From a virus: 46,432 nt of DNA. Both the position numbers and the translations under genes were made by a program. Below are positions 14,985 through 23,397 of the stretch, piece by piece. Where the stretch lies: IMG/VR virus record IMGVR_UViG_3300044638_008119, positions 1 to 46,432 of that record. One strand, 5' to 3'. The notes under the pieces are model-generated. The model made no database searches and was not told the DNA's origin. It worked only from the letters and a program-made list of their open reading frames with translations. How positions within the stretch are numbered: the stretch's first letter is position 1; the number at the start of each line of letters is the position of its first letter.

Positions 14985-16088
14985 TTAGTTATATTTGAGA
15001 AAATGTATGATTTTATCGCAAATAAAGCTGATTTGACTTTCACTAAGAGTGGGATATGAAGGAACCATTAGACATTGGTTTTGTAATATTTTTGAGTTTT
15101 CATTAGATACGCATTTAATAGGCTTCAGATATTTATGCTGATGTATATCATAAAACATTGGCCTTGTATCTATTCCTGCTTCGTACAAATATAATTCGAG
15201 TGATTTTTTCTTTTCTAAATCAAAATCTAGAAATCTCATACCAAGCATCCAATTAGAATGAGAGGTATCGGGATCTATATGCTGAAAAGATATATTAGGC
15301 AATTTTAAAATAGATCTATATTGATTAAAAATATTCTTTTTTTGATTTATAATCCAGTCTAAATCATTTAGCTGACCATATAAAATAGCAGCTTGTATAT
15401 TTGTCATTCTGTAATTATAGCCAAGATAATCATGAATGAATTTTTTATGGGATTGCCCTTGATTTTTTACTGTATTGATATAAGAGAACAGCTCATCATC
15501 AGAAGTTATAAAAGCACCACCTTCTCCGCATGTTATTGTTTTATTACCAAAAAAAGATATTGATGAAGCAAAACATTCTGATCCAGATGGTTTATCTCCA
15601 TAGGATCCCAAGAAGCCTTCACAATTGTCTTCTACAAAAATAGTATTTGGAAATTTTTGTTTTAGTTTTGGAACATTGATAATATTTCCGATATTATGTA
15701 CTATCAATACTGCGGTTTCTTCATCTAAAAGTTCTTCCAGATAAGAGTCTTCAAAATTCCAAGTATATAAATTGGCGTCTACTGGTATTAGTTCATACTT
15801 TTGAGTATATAAAAAAGCATTCCACGCAGCTACATATACATTATTTGGAACAATAATTTTTTTGATAGATGGATATTTATATTGTAGTGCCAAAGCTAAT
15901 AGATGAGTAGCTGTCGTCCCATTATTCGTTAGTACGATTTTATGATTGTTGTATTTAGCTTTTGATTTTAATAAATTTTTTGTTAAATCCAGATACTCTC
16001 CTTGAGATGATATCCAGCCACTATCCAGTGCTTTATGGGCATGTTTTAGATTATTTTTAGTTAGATACGGTTGGTATATAGGTATCAT
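14985..16088 (-). CDS. DegT/DnrJ/EryC1-type sugar aminotransferase
   Basis: A 367-residue PLP-dependent enzyme. It begins IYQPYLTKNNLKHAHKALDSGW-SSQGEY, the standard family start, then TNNGTTATHLLALAL (54-68) for phosphate binding, VEDNCEGFL (152-160; Asp154 contacts the PLP ring) and SFFGNKTITCGEGG (178-191), with Lys183 the Schiff-base lysine. These enzymes transfer an amino group from Glu or Gln to a nucleotide-linked keto-sugar, giving an amino-sugar donor. This is one of the few cluster genes that makes a donor rather than uses one. No dehydratase partner is seen in this window. Confidence 0.9.
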   Translation of the reverse strand: MIPIYQPYLTKNNLKHAHKALDSGWISSQGEYLDLTKNLLKSKAKYNNHKIVLTNNGTTATHLLALALQYKYPSIKKIIVPNNVYVAAWNAFLYTQKYELIPVDANLYTWNFEDSYLEELLDEETAVLIVHNIGNIINVPKLKQKFPNTIFVEDNCEGFLGSYGDKPSGSECFASSISFFGNKTITCGEGGAFITSDDELFSYINTVKNQGQSHKKFIHDYLGYNYRMTNIQAAILYGQLNDLDWIINQKKNIFNQYRSILKLPNISFQHIDPDTSHSNWMLGMRFLDFDLEKKKSLELYLYEAGIDTRPMFYDIHQHKYLKPIKCVSNENSKILQNQCLMVPSYPTLSESQISFICDKIIHFLKYN

Positions 16089-16093
16089 AGAAT

Positions 16094-16402
16094 CTAGTAT
16101 GTCTTATGACTTCTCTGTAAAAATTTACCATTATCTAACTCTTCTCCACTTATCTTAGCATTAATAATTTCAATAATTTTTTCATCTACTTCATTAATTA
16201 GTTGGTTTCTTTGAACATTTAAATCACAAGCTTTTTTAAGATACTGCCATAGTTCAATGGCTCCATTTTCAGTATCAAAATACTTTTGTTTATATTCTTC
16301 AAATGTCATTCGTCTAATTTCATACAGCAATTCTTGATTATTCCACATTTTAAGATCTACTGTTGTTAGTTTATCTACTAGTGAGCCTAATGTATCGGCC
16401 AT
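16094..16402 (-). CDS. small helical protein resembling DUF4254-type proteins
   Basis: A 102-residue, all-helical protein. Its layout (MADTLGSLVDKLTTVDLKMW, charged helix, DLNVQRNQLINEVDEKI) resembles short proteins, often labelled DUF4254, that accompany glycosyltransferase genes in bacterial and phage surface-sugar clusters. The conserved N-x-x-R-N-x-L-I-x-x-x-D stretch is present. Biochemical function is not known. It sits between the aminotransferase and the methyltransferase with gaps of two to five bases. Confidence 0.6.
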   Translation of the reverse strand: MADTLGSLVDKLTTVDLKMWNNQELLYEIRRMTFEEYKQKYFDTENGAIELWQYLKKACDLNVQRNQLINEVDEKIIEIINAKISGEELDNGKFLQRSHKTY

Positions 16403-16404
16403 AT

Positions 16405-16956
16405 TTATTCTTTCTTTGTTAAAACTACTTGGTAATTTAGTGGTTTTCTGTCATCATTATCATTGTCTAAAATTTTATCTATTTTTACATTAAACAAATC
16501 ATTAAACAGTTCACGATATCCGTATTCAGATATTCTCCAATAGTCAGGAAAGGGATTATGAAGATAGAAGTGGAATGGGGAGGACAAAAAAATCTGTCCA
16601 TTGTTATTCAAAATATTGTTTAGTACTTCTGGTAATAGCCATATTTTTCCGATATGCTCTATAACTTCACAAGCAATAATAATATCAAATTTTCCAACTA
16701 TTTCTGGAGTAAGGTCTAATACATCGTGTATATAATCTGCTTTACTGTCTAAAAATTTATCACATGTTTTATATTCTATGTTTAATTTTGGAAGTAATTG
16801 ATTTTGCAAATTGATATAATAGTTTTTAACCGGAGTATATCTTATATCCATTGGACCAATTTCAAGAATTCTCATACCATCTTTGCATGAAGGTAGGATA
16901 GAATTTTGATAGAAGTTAAATACAGAAGATCTTAATTTTAATACTTCTGGTCTCAT
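16405..16956 (-). CDS. SAM-dependent methyltransferase (type 11)
   Basis: A 183-residue class I methyltransferase. Motif I is ILEIGPM (30-36) and the later FDIIIACEVIEHIG (90-103) is the family motif before the catalytic cleft. The N-terminal helical cap and the C-terminal WRISEYGYRELF segment resemble small sugar or lipid methyltransferases in glycan clusters. It overlaps the HAD gene by four bases. It probably methylates a sugar, but a small-molecule or protein substrate cannot be excluded. Confidence 0.8.
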   Translation of the reverse strand: MRPEVLKLRSSVFNFYQNSILPSCKDGMRILEIGPMDIRYTPVKNYYINLQNQLLPKLNIEYKTCDKFLDSKADYIHDVLDLTPEIVGKFDIIIACEVIEHIGKIWLLPEVLNNILNNNGQIFLSSPFHFYLHNPFPDYWRISEYGYRELFNDLFNVKIDKILDNDNDDRKPLNYQVVLTKKE

Positions 16957-17270
16957 TTAATTTCTTTCATGATATTATCCCATGTACCATAACTCAAAGC
17001 CTTATCGTCGATCCAATAATCATATATGGGCTTACCGCAAATTAATAAATCATATTTGATATCATGGGACTTTAACCAATGTTCAGTCATCTTATATTCA
17101 GCCCAACCTCTAGCAGTATATATTGTTATGTGATAATTTTGATAGTATAGATTATTGATACTCTTAATAGCATTTTTTTGTGGAGTAGCAAGATACTTGT
17201 TGAAGGTTTTTTCTTCAGTACAGATAGTACCATCCATGTCTATGATAAGATTTTTATGCGTTTCTCTCAT
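16953..17270 (-). CDS. small HAD-family phosphatase
   Basis: A 105-residue protein with the HAD motif I IIDMDGTIC (9-17; nucleophile Asp11 and acid/base Asp13), motif II ITIYTARG (48-55) and an acidic end segment YDYWIDDKAL (83-92). It has no large cap domain, like the short HAD proteins in capsule and glycan gene sets that dephosphorylate sugar phosphates. The gap to the ATP-grasp gene is only three bases, so it belongs to the same operon. Substrate unknown. Confidence 0.8.
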   Translation of the reverse strand: MRETHKNLIIDMDGTICTEEKTFNKYLATPQKNAIKSINNLYYQNYHITIYTARGWAEYKMTEHWLKSHDIKYDLLICGKPIYDYWIDDKALSYGTWDNIMKEIK

Positions 17271-17273
17271 ACA

Positions 17274-18182
17274 TTAATTAAAGAATGTCTCTTTGTAGTA
17301 TCTTTCCATCAATAAGTTATTGGTCCAAGATTTAGGCTGGTAGTTAAAATCATAATTAAAATAATCTTTTTTTATCAGACTTATGATGTCTAGTCCAGAC
17401 TCCATAGATAAAACAGTACCTCCGCCAAACCTTGCATTTACTTCAATAATAAATGGTTGATCGTTGTTGTCAATAATGTATTGAAAGCAAGCTGGGCCCC
17501 TTATTTTTAATTTTTCTCCAATAAGTTTTGAGTAATCATACAGAATGTCTTTATGAGATGTTCTTGAAGTCAATACCTCTCCACCAGCAACTCGTATTCT
17601 TTCTCTAGTAACCGCATCTATAAACTTATTAGTTTTGTCAAAATAACAATCTACTGAATATTCTTTACCGAAAATTTGTTTTTGTAAGATAAATTTGTTG
17701 CTATCTATGGACATACTTTCATTGACACTATTTATAGTAGTAATATTATTAGAAGAAAATCCAAAAACAGGCTTGCATATCAAAGGAAAACTATCAGGAA
17801 AAGGATATAGTTCTGGAAAATATTTTGTTATAAAATCAGCAAATAGTTTTTTATTAAAACAAGTATGTGATGTTTCAGAGTTAGAGTTTAGAAATACTAC
17901 ATCAGTATTTGATTTGTTTTTTTGTTCTATTTGTGATAGTATACAAACGGCTTCGTCTTGTAGTGGTACTATAAGTTTAACATTATTTTTAATAGCTGTT
18001 TCTAGAATATCTTGTTGAACGTTAGGATCTTTCCATGACAAACCTATAATTATTTTACATATTTTTGACAATGGAACATCTTTGCTAGTTTCGTATGAGA
18101 TAATATTGAATCCATTATCTATAAATCTCTCAGCTAAGGATACTCTGCGTCCAGCACCAACAAGCATAGCATTAAATGTCAT
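17274..18182 (-). CDS. ATP-grasp ligase, carbamoyl-phosphate-synthase-like
   Basis: A 302-residue ATP-grasp enzyme. The N-terminus NAMLVGAGRRVSL is the pre-ATP Rossmann-like part. PLICKPVFGFSS (133-144; Lys137 for ATP) and FIIEVNARFGGG (244-255; Glu247 and Asn249 for Mg-ATP) are diagnostic of the CarB-like group. It would join a carboxylate to an amine through an acyl phosphate. Within a glycan cluster it may add an amino acid or acyl group to an amino sugar, perhaps the one made by the DegT enzyme. That link is inference. Confidence 0.8.
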   Translation of the reverse strand: MTFNAMLVGAGRRVSLAERFIDNGFNIISYETSKDVPLSKICKIIIGLSWKDPNVQQDILETAIKNNVKLIVPLQDEAVCILSQIEQKNKSNTDVVFLNSNSETSHTCFNKKLFADFITKYFPELYPFPDSFPLICKPVFGFSSNNITTINSVNESMSIDSNKFILQKQIFGKEYSVDCYFDKTNKFIDAVTRERIRVAGGEVLTSRTSHKDILYDYSKLIGEKLKIRGPACFQYIIDNNDQPFIIEVNARFGGGTVLSMESGLDIISLIKKDYFNYDFNYQPKSWTNNLLMERYYKETFFN

Positions 18183-18835
18183 TATATTGTATTCCAGAAT
18201 TTGTGAGGTTTAGACATTAGATTTATGTGACTAGGATATTTTTTAATATATCTATGATGGAATATGGGAGTGTCTTTAGTATCCAATAAGTCTACCAAAC
18301 AGATGAAAGAAGAGTCTATGCAATGAATCTCTTTTGCATTAAGAATAGTATAGATCCAGTCAAAAAACTTACCGTGAGTTGGTGCGATTAAAGGAAGATC
18401 ATGATGGATAATATATGGGGACTTGGCTATACTATGATCATGAACGAATATATATTCATTCTCTTTGATGTTCAAAGAATCAAACAATTTTTTTTCGTTA
18501 GCTAAATTTCTGTTGATATAAAATTTTTGATACTCATATTCAATAGGAACACTTGCCATTTTATAAAATTGAGCAATAAAATTTTCTCTTGCATGAAGCT
18601 GGAATCCAATGTATAAAACGTCTTTTAGTCGATTCTTTTGTATAAAATTTTGAACATACTCGTCATCACCAACTATTAATTCTAAATTAGTTATATCGTT
18701 ATACATATATTGAACATTGTCTTTATTGTGTGGTTTAACAAATAAAGAAACCTTATCGTTCTGTTCGCAGTAATGTCGAACTATTCCATGACAAGATATA
18801 TGGTCCCCAAGCCCAAGATGATGATATATATACAT
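18182..18835 (-). CDS. probable glycosyltransferase (GT9-like start)
   Basis: A 217-residue protein opening with HHLGLGDHISCHGIVRHYC, a pattern like the LGDH-x-x-x-x-G loop of heptosyltransferase-type GT-B enzymes. A later FVHDHSIAKSPYII and an EIHCIDSSFICLVDLL segment match the C-terminal nucleotide-sugar side of that fold (in GT9 a conserved D-S/T-x-x-x-H). It is shorter than classical heptosyltransferases. It overlaps its neighbours by a base, typical for this operon. The donor is unknown. Confidence 0.6.
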   Translation of the reverse strand: MYIYHHLGLGDHISCHGIVRHYCEQNDKVSLFVKPHNKDNVQYMYNDITNLELIVGDDEYVQNFIQKNRLKDVLYIGFQLHARENFIAQFYKMASVPIEYEYQKFYINRNLANEKKLFDSLNIKENEYIFVHDHSIAKSPYIIHHDLPLIAPTHGKFFDWIYTILNAKEIHCIDSSFICLVDLLDTKDTPIFHHRYIKKYPSHINLMSKPHKFWNTI

Positions 18836-19473
18836 TATATTAAGTCTTTTTGATTTTTAGAATTTAAATATAGTTTTTCCATAGTATCATAGCTTGTGAC
18901 ATAATGAAATGTCATATATTCACTTATTCTGTCATAAGTTAGTCCATAAAACTCAGGTAATTGACCCTTAAAGAGATTATTATGTTTAAGAGGTATCTTT
19001 TTATTTCTAAAATTAATTCCAATAGAAACATCACCATATTGGGTATTGTTATAGGATATATTAATCATGTTTTGTAGAATACTGTTATGCATCAAATACC
19101 CTGCGCCCCCTGACGGATAGTACAAAGTAGTATCTTGGGGCCAAGTATTTATGATTTCTCCATGAATGTGGTTGTGTTCAGCATTGATGACGTAATTGTC
19201 TAAATTTGTAGTATTCACAAAAGTATCATTATCACAAAAAAAATACCATTCATAGTTATTGAATTGATTTAATAATAGATTAAATACATTGATTTGTTTA
19301 AGTTGCCCAGACGAATAATCAGACCGTTCACAAACTTTATAGCAATTATTTGACGAGTCGTCGTGATCTGAATAAAAAATAACTGAATTATTTTTGCCCC
19401 ATGTATTGGTAATGTTCTTGATTCTATTATTTTGGTGTTGAGTATGTATGATACAGTATAGTATATTTTTCAT
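18835..19473 (-). CDS. Fringe/GT31-like glycosyltransferase
   Basis: A 212-residue GT-A protein with the pattern of beta-1,3-glycosyltransferases of the Fringe/galactosyltransferase type: RIKNITNTWG (17-26), VIFYSD (31-36), YEWYFFCDNDTFVN (74-87; the DND at 81-83 is the metal-binding DxD), YPSGGAGYLMH (119-129) and GDVSIG (147-152). This layout is widespread in eukaryotes and rarer in bacteria and phages. It overlaps the GT92-like gene by four bases. It probably extends a chain by a beta-1,3 link; the sugar cannot be read from sequence. Confidence 0.75.
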   Translation of the reverse strand: MKNILYCIIHTQHQNNRIKNITNTWGKNNSVIFYSDHDDSSNNCYKVCERSDYSSGQLKQINVFNLLLNQFNNYEWYFFCDNDTFVNTTNLDNYVINAEHNHIHGEIINTWPQDTTLYYPSGGAGYLMHNSILQNMINISYNNTQYGDVSIGINFRNKKIPLKHNNLFKGQLPEFYGLTYDRISEYMTFHYVTSYDTMEKLYLNSKNQKDLI

Positions 19474-20231
19474 GACATTCCGATAGTTTTGTTATACAAA
19501 GTTTTGTCTTCTATAAAGGTTATTTGTTTCTCTGAATCAATCAATGGAGGTATTCTAAAATGATGCATTCTAAGCACTGAGTAGTCATGAGCATGTTCTG
19601 ATTCGTCTACGACATACCCCAGATCATGAACAACCCCTCCGTGCTGTATTAGAGGAGTTTTTGCATAATCTGACTTGCATATACTCTTGCCTCGGTTTTT
19701 AAATTTTGTTTGATTTCTGGATTCATAGTCCCATCTTGAACATGAAGCTGGTTGATTTGTGATCCAGTTTGAAAGCGTATACTTATTGTCAACATCAAAA
19801 GAGTGGCAATAGATTCTGTCGATTTTTTTTGTTTCCATCATATTTTCTACAATATCTGAGATATTAGAATCCATATCAGATACCACATACTCGTCTACGT
19901 CTATTAAATAACATATACATTGTCCATATTTTATATTTGCTATGTCTAAGCCCCTAGATAGAGAGCGAACTATTCTGTAGTTACAGCTAACACTGTGACC
20001 ATATAGCTCAGAATCTGTCGTGTCGAACATTTGTCCTTTACCGTCTGTAGCAAGTAGCTCTAAATCGATGCCGTATTTATTACATATCTCTATTATTCTT
20101 TTTTTGGAAGAGTCAACAGAAAAATCATCAAAAAATATTAAACAATTAATACCTTGACTAGCATGATATGCTATCCAATTTTCTAGTCTAATTGACAAAT
20201 TTCTTGCTTGGGTTATAATAACGTGTTTCAT
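19470..20231 (-). CDS. glycosyltransferase, GT92/GT2_4-like
   Basis: A 253-residue GT-A protein. RLENWIAYHASQGINCLIFFDDFSVD (15-40) is the E-x-W-I-x-Y-H...DD-S-D start of the GT92-like/Glyco_tranf_2_4 group, and YLIDVDEYVV (108-117) gives the DxD motif. Several cysteines and a HxH (HHFRIPP) near the end complete the family. Such enzymes often add galactose to glycans. It overlaps both neighbours by four bases, so translation is coupled with the mutase upstream. Soluble, no membrane segment. Confidence 0.75.
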   Translation of the reverse strand: MKHVIITQARNLSIRLENWIAYHASQGINCLIFFDDFSVDSSKKRIIEICNKYGIDLELLATDGKGQMFDTTDSELYGHSVSCNYRIVRSLSRGLDIANIKYGQCICYLIDVDEYVVSDMDSNISDIVENMMETKKIDRIYCHSFDVDNKYTLSNWITNQPASCSRWDYESRNQTKFKNRGKSICKSDYAKTPLIQHGGVVHDLGYVVDESEHAHDYSVLRMHHFRIPPLIDSEKQITFIEDKTLYNKTIGMS

Positions 20232-21328
20232 CTTATGATCTCTTTTATTCTAGATAATGCTGAACCTATAACTTGATGCATATCATAGTATCTATACTCT
20301 GCTAGTCTTCCTCCAAAGAACACTCTGTTATTTGTTTGGTTTAGTTTTATGTATTTACTATATTTTTCGTTATTCTCTTTGTTATTAACTGGGTATATCG
20401 GCTCTTCTGACCCTGTCCATTTTATAGGATACTCTTTGCTAATAATAGTATTACTTTCGTTATTATTTGCAGTAAGATTAAAGTGTTTGTGTTCAATAAT
20501 TCTAGTATATGGTATATTTTGATCAGTATAGTTAATAACACTATGACCTTGATAATTATTTGTTTCTAATATTTTATGTTCAAAATAAAGAGGTCGATAG
20601 TCTAGCATACCGAATTCTAAATTATAGAACTTATCTACTGATCCTGTATATATTATGTATTTTGAGATATTGTCGTAATAGTTTCTTCTGTCAAAGTAAT
20701 CGACATTTAGTTCTACAGTAGATCCATCTAATAATTTTTCAAATAATTCTGTATAACCATTTTTAGGAATGCCTTGATATGTATCATGAAAATAGTTGTT
20801 ATCGTATGTAAATCTTAAAGGTAGTCTAGTTATAATATCTGATGGCAGATTCTTAGGTTCTGTCATCCACTGCTTAATAGTGTACCCTTTTATTAATTTT
20901 TCGTATATATCGAAACCAACCATAGACAACGCTTGTTCTTCTAGATTTGAAGGATTTCCGATAAATTTTTGACTATCTATGATTGATCTAGCTTGTTCTG
21001 GAGTTGTGGCACCCCAAAACTTGTTAAAAGTCCACATATTGAAGGGCAAAGAGTAGATTTCATTATTGTAATTAGCTACCACATGATGTTTGTAGTTGTT
21101 GAATTCAATAAATCTATTTACATAATCCCATATTTTTTTATTAGAGGTATGAAAGATATGTGCGCCATATTTATGGACATCTATATTATTTTGTTTATAG
21201 GTATAGCAGTTCCCTCCTATGTGATCTCGTTTGTCTATCACCAGACAAGAGTATCCTGCGTCACTTAGTTCTCTAGCACATACTGAACCATATATGCCAG
21301 CTCCAATAATTAAAAAATCAAATTTCAT
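20228..21328 (-). CDS. glf: UDP-galactopyranose mutase
   Basis: A 366-residue flavoenzyme converting UDP-galactopyranose to UDP-galactofuranose. The FAD-binding FLIIGAGIYGSVCAREL (5-21) is followed by VIDKRDHIGGNCYTY, and the family segments YGAHIFHTS (55-63), a KLIKGYTIKQW motif and a C-terminal FFGGRLAEYRYYDMHQVI are all present. The length matches bacterial enzymes (about 370-390). It implies that galactofuranose is built into the product of this cluster, because no other known use of this reaction fits. Neighbouring transferases would be candidates for the Galf donor step. Confidence 0.93.
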   Translation of the reverse strand: MKFDFLIIGAGIYGSVCARELSDAGYSCLVIDKRDHIGGNCYTYKQNNIDVHKYGAHIFHTSNKKIWDYVNRFIEFNNYKHHVVANYNNEIYSLPFNMWTFNKFWGATTPEQARSIIDSQKFIGNPSNLEEQALSMVGFDIYEKLIKGYTIKQWMTEPKNLPSDIITRLPLRFTYDNNYFHDTYQGIPKNGYTELFEKLLDGSTVELNVDYFDRRNYYDNISKYIIYTGSVDKFYNLEFGMLDYRPLYFEHKILETNNYQGHSVINYTDQNIPYTRIIEHKHFNLTANNNESNTIISKEYPIKWTGSEEPIYPVNNKENNEKYSKYIKLNQTNNRVFFGGRLAEYRYYDMHQVIGSALSRIKEIIR

Positions 21329-21981
21329 AAGGGTATAAATTTATAGAATTCTGGATGTCTTATATCATTCTCGTCGTAAACGTCTCCGACAAATTCAGTA
21401 CCTTGTCTCATAGTAGGAAAAGGTTTTTTGTCAAAAAACTCATCATGAACAACTTTATCGTTTTGTATGAGTGGATATAGAGTGTTGCCTAAAAATTCAT
21501 AATCAGTTCCATATTTATCTTTGCTGACATAATTTTTAAGAAGTTCTTCTATGTTATATGTATCGTTTTTTTTGTATCCCCACATTCCTCCCAAAATGGG
21601 ATATCCGTGATGAGGATGATCCCTCATTATGTGAATGGTTTTATTTTGCTTTAGCCAATAGTCAACAGCATATTTTTCTCTCATACTAAGACGACTATCA
21701 GTATCTCTGAATACACAAACATCAAATTCGGGATCAAAACAAGTTTGAAATCTCCAGAACAGATTGGACCACGAATCTGATCCATTCATTGTTTTTACAA
21801 TCACATGATCAAATTGTTCTAGTTCTATTTTTGTTTGTTCTGGAACAGATGAGTCGCTTATGAAGAATACACATTTCCATTCTGGATATATTATTGAAGC
21901 TAGTTTTGCATTTTTAATAGCTCCAACATTATATTTTGGATTATTTCCCCATAAGCTAAAAGCAATACATTTATTAGTCAT
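21325..21981 (-). CDS. glycosyltransferase-like protein with DTD motif
   Basis: A 218-residue GT-A-like protein. FRDTDSRLSMREKYAVDYW (91-109) holds the DTD metal site (93-95) and is followed by HIMRDHPHHGYPILGGMWG (117-135), a pair I associate with small glycosyltransferases of large phages and giant viruses. It overlaps the mutase gene by four bases and the macro-domain gene by eight. The sugar and acceptor are unknown. Confidence 0.7.
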   Translation of the reverse strand: MTNKCIAFSLWGNNPKYNVGAIKNAKLASIIYPEWKCVFFISDSSVPEQTKIELEQFDHVIVKTMNGSDSWSNLFWRFQTCFDPEFDVCVFRDTDSRLSMREKYAVDYWLKQNKTIHIMRDHPHHGYPILGGMWGYKKNDTYNIEELLKNYVSKDKYGTDYEFLGNTLYPLIQNDKVVHDEFFDKKPFPTMRQGTEFVGDVYDENDIRHPEFYKFIPL

Positions 21982-22555
21982 TTAACTTATTATTTGTTTT
22001 AGGAGGATAGTTATACACAATAACATCAAACTGTCCCCAAATATCATCAATTAAATCAGAAACGAACTGCCAATTACCACCAGCTAGTCCGCTACCAAAT
22101 TTAGGACAATGTATTTCTATCTTTTCGCTTTTATTAGAGAATCCCGTATTAGATTTAATATATTGAGATAAAGTATTCATTGACTTAACTAATGCCAAAT
22201 AGTTTAAAGGTCTGATATTGTTAGTCCCTTTAACTCCATTTTGAGCTATCATATTAACAAAAAATAGTTTATGCTTAAATTTATTGTCTTCATAGACTTT
22301 TAGTATTTGGCTATATCCAAAATTGTTACGCAAAAAGTGCTTGCCTAGCAAGTGATAGTCTTGTTTAACTGAAGGATATTTTTCAGCTAACTGAGCGGCA
22401 AATCCAGCACCGAATAGATCTATATTATTACACACATGAGGAACAAATACCGTAGATCCATTATTGCCGGAACTTACTCTTTCTCTGATAGATTCAAAAA
22501 GATTTTGATTAGAAAATCTGTAGTTGGGTAATAGTTTATTTATTTTTATTGACAT
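21974..22555 (-). CDS. macro-domain protein (ADP-ribose phosphatase/hydrolase-like)
   Basis: A protein of about 193 residues. VPHVCNNIDLFGAGFAAQL (the ADP-ribose-binding loop N-x-x-x-x-x-G-x-G), FVNMIAQNGV and IHCPKFGSGLAGGNW (the phosphate loop before the C-terminal helix) identify a macro domain closest in pattern to the Poa1p-type ADP-ribose-1-phosphate phosphatase group. It could remove ADP-ribose from proteins or DNA, process ADP-ribose signals used in host defence, or recycle tRNA-splicing by-products. The start at 22555 has the ribosome-binding site AAAGGTGAT. It ends the minus glycan run. Confidence 0.75.
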   Translation of the reverse strand: MSIKINKLLPNYRFSNQNLFESIRERVSSGNNGSTVFVPHVCNNIDLFGAGFAAQLAEKYPSVKQDYHLLGKHFLRNNFGYSQILKVYEDNKFKHKLFFVNMIAQNGVKGTNNIRPLNYLALVKSMNTLSQYIKSNTGFSNKSEKIEIHCPKFGSGLAGGNWQFVSDLIDDIWGQFDVIVYNYPPKTNNKLND

Positions 22556-22559
22556 TTGA

Positions 22560-22811
22560 TCACCTTTGAATTTTTGGCCATTTGCCAATAGGGCATTCTT
22601 GATCAGCCCATGCTAGTTTATTTAAGAATTTCTTCTTCTTACTCAAATAACATCCACATACATTGCACTGTTCTTTGTTTGCATTGAATTCTTCACATGT
22701 TTCACATACGTGGTATCTGTCTAGTATTTCTTTTTGTGTGGACTTTGGGAATCCTCCATAAATATGAAACCATAAGGACTTAATGAAGATCTGTAGTCTG
22801 ATTAGGAACAT
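22560..22811 (-). CDS. small zinc-ribbon protein
   Basis: A protein of about 83 residues. After a hydrophobic, aromatic N-terminus (FLIRLQIFIKSLWF) comes a Cys cluster: CETCEEF...CNVCGCYLSKK...ECPIGKW, with the C-x-x-C ... C-x-x-C-G-C ... C-P-x-G-K-W order of a family common in phages and sometimes called DUF6171-like. It probably binds zinc. The ATG at 22811 is preceded by AAGGAAGAAGG. Function unknown; it lies between the macro-domain gene and two small genes. Confidence 0.65.
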   Translation of the reverse strand: MFLIRLQIFIKSLWFHIYGGFPKSTQKEILDRYHVCETCEEFNANKEQCNVCGCYLSKKKKFLNKLAWADQECPIGKWPKIQR

Positions 22812-23031
22812 CCTTCTTCCTTTCTTTAATGGCAACAATATTTGAATCTTTATCTACTGTAAAAAGATCAATTTGTTCTATTATAAGATCAGGCAACATC
22901 CATTTTGTTGTTCCATCAATAAGAGAAACACATAAACGAGAGCCATTTTTCTTGTAGTCTGTGGTGACTACATATTGGCATCCATTGTGCTGATAGCAAT
23001 CACCAATTAATAATTCTTCTAAGTATTTCAT
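22780..23031 (-). CDS. small protein of unknown function
   Basis: An 83-residue protein of mostly beta-type pattern (a CQYVVTTDYKK core and a WMLPDLIIEQIDLF segment) with a charged tail. No domain is recognised. It overlaps the zinc-ribbon gene by 32 bases and is six bases from the upstream gene, so it is part of the same early portion of the minus-strand unit. It may be a small accessory or DNA-mimic-type protein, but nothing in the sequence shows this. Confidence 0.5.
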   Translation of the reverse strand: MKYLEELLIGDCYQHNGCQYVVTTDYKKNGSRLCVSLIDGTTKWMLPDLIIEQIDLFTVDKDSNIVAIKERKKDVPNQTTDLH

Positions 23032-23036
23032 ATTAA

Positions 23037-23249
23037 TTAATGATTGTAGTATCTATCCCAGTCTTCCCATTCTTCGTCTTGGAGATCTTCTTTGTGTTTT
23101 TTAACCTGTTTATTTATATCTTTAGGAGAAAAATCACCATCATCGTAACGTTGTTTGTTACGCTTCTTTTTGATTTTATCTCTTCTATCGAGTTTTCGGT
23201 CTTTTTCTGGAAATTCGTTGTTTGGTTTCATTGAAATTATAGTCGCCAA
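23037..23249 (-). CDS. small highly charged protein
   Basis: A 70-residue protein, strongly charged throughout: Lys/Arg-rich in the middle (KIKKKRNKQR) and acidic near the end (EDLQDEEWEDWDRYY). It lacks hydrophobic core segments, so it may be disordered or bind nucleic acid or protein. It is the first gene of the minus-strand glycan operon and faces the plus-strand glycan unit across a 148-base divergent gap. No family is recognised. Confidence 0.5.
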   Translation of the reverse strand: MATIISMKPNNEFPEKDRKLDRRDKIKKKRNKQRYDDGDFSPKDINKQVKKHKEDLQDEEWEDWDRYYNH

Positions 23250-23397
23250 AAGTATCTTTTGTATAGTAGCTCAAAAAAGTTTGATGTCAATAGACTCTTT
23301 AGGATTTTTTTATCTTGACCCAACGAGAGAAGAGAATTACTATTATGCAGGTCGGTGGATATAATATACTCTTTAGATACAATACCCTCTATCATCC
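23250..23397. promoter_or_regulatory. divergent promoter region between the two glycan operons
   Basis: A 148-base gap separates divergent genes and must contain starts for both directions. On the plus strand GGTGGATATAATATACTC (from about 23354) carries a good TATAAT (23360-23365), about 33 bases before the ATG at 23398; the -35 side is weak. No Shine-Dalgarno sequence precedes that ATG. No convincing minus-strand promoter was found by eye. A 26-residue open frame also lies here (23284-23364, plus). Confidence 0.45.
23284..23364 (+). CDS. possible 26-residue leader ORF before the plus-strand glycan unit
   Basis: A plus-strand ATG at 23284 opens a 26-residue frame (ending YYYAGRWI) with protein-like composition that stops at TAA 23362-23364. 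There is no Shine-Dalgarno sequence. It overlaps the putative -10 box of the downstream gene, so it could be a decayed or tiny gene, or chance. Confidence 0.2.
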   Translation: MSIDSLGFFYLDPTREENYYYAGRWI

